Program-made: the position numbers and the translations under genes
Shown: positions 63,880 through 64,000 of the stretch, in pieces
How positions within the stretch are numbered: the stretch's first letter is position 1
Layout of the letters: the number at the start of each line of letters is the position of its first letter
Notes under the pieces: model-generated
What the model was told of the DNA's origin: nothing
What the model saw: only the letters and a program-made list of their open reading frames with translations
Database searches by the model: none
From: Pseudomonadota bacterium
GTDB lineage: Bacteria; Pseudomonadota; Alphaproteobacteria; Acetobacterales; Acetobacteraceae
Length of the DNA stretch: 64,000 nt
Assembly: GCA_021809435.1 (NCBI GenBank)
Contig: JAKBAD010000010.1
Coordinates: 23,396 to 87,395 of the forward strand
Direction of reading: 5' to 3'

Positions 63880-64000
63880 TTTCCACTGAGAAGTGACCCG
63901 GGAAGGCCGGATTTTTCCACTGAGATTTGACCCATGTTTGACTGTTTCCCCGTCTGGAACTGGCGGGGGCGAACGGAGTGTTGGACATGGCATTTTTGAG
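63874..64000 (+). mobile_element. IS21-family insertion sequence, left end (continues beyond window)
   Basis: Starts TGTTGATT at 63874. Two copies of a 19-base motif, TTCCACTGAGAAGTGACCC (63881-63899) and TTCCACTGAGATTTGACCC (63915-63933), differ at two positions, the multiple terminal repeats typical of IS21 ends. The istA start follows. It interrupts the primase gene. Confidence 0.85.
63987..64000 (+). CDS. istA: IS21-family transposase IstA (5' end only)
   Basis: Only the first codons are in the window. ATG 63987 has GGAG eight bases upstream; GTG 63978 would give VLDMAFL, as in IstA proteins that begin MLDMAFLS. The reading frame exits the window. Identification rests on the IS21 end structure together with this start. 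Confidence 0.65.

Noticed and set aside
63881..63933. Two near-identical 19-base repeats as a possible CRISPR start
   Set aside because: Only two copies 34 bases apart with two differences; they fit the multiple terminal repeats of an IS21 end, and istA follows.

Overview
The window is a GC-rich alphaproteobacterial chromosome segment, most likely from the Rhodospirillales/Acetobacteraceae (inference). Signs are the ffh-rpsP-rimM-trmD-rplS operon followed directly by leuCDB, an rpoE-chrR pair with a TGATCC/TAAAGA-type promoter, FixJ-type signalling and a class II ribonucleotide reductase. No species can be fixed from the sequence alone.

Positions 1-53333 are backbone. 1-6312: metE-metF, rpoE-chrR and a B12-dependent ribonucleotide reductase. 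6331-11988: a phasin-like protein, then a signalling block in which a sigma-54 activator and a degenerate kinase-like protein face a PAS-GAF-kinase-REC-REC-LuxR one-piece sensor. 12045-19168: ftsY, dapF, mreB, two tandem glycine-zipper lipoproteins, htpG and rsmA. 19211-23035: a CLC transporter, a 411-bp AT-rich leader and a large Ser/Thr/Gly/Asn-rich surface or secreted protein. 23093-26597: msrB, a lipoprotein, gshB, and folB with a pteridine-reductase-like SDR. 26771-32689: rimP-nusA-ylxR-infB-rbfA. 32737-40244: a Sua5 protein, an envelope operon (hydrolase, membrane spermidine-synthase-like protein, Tat-exported methyltransferase-like protein), then galU and a phosphohexomutase. 40442-46154: frmA, arfB, rpmB, an Atm1-type ABC exporter, a Nudix hydrolase and a CBS protein behind an FNR/FixK-like box. 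46415-53202: the ffh to leuB block. tRNA-Arg(ACG) lies at 53257-53333.

From 53334 to the right edge the content is accessory. It holds DUF1835 and DUF4236 proteins, an XRE regulator divergent from a translationally coupled operon (EcsC-like protein, zinc-ribbon membrane protein, exported protein), a tyrosine recombinase, an AlpA-type excisionase, and two tandem copies of an unrecognised two-gene module. A phage-type primase fragment is cut by the left end of an IS21-family element whose istA runs off the window. Several minus-strand island genes share a leader design: a stem-loop just before the ribosome binding site, with different stem sequence but kept pairing. An upstream 20-base direct repeat accompanies both module copies and, in weaker form, the integrase. 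This module with its leaders is the best candidate for an undescribed system.

Among backbone genes, extragenic palindromes of at least two families recur. One supplies the stop codons of two genes (frmA and the CBS gene); another sits beside mreB, pgm/frmA and rplS.
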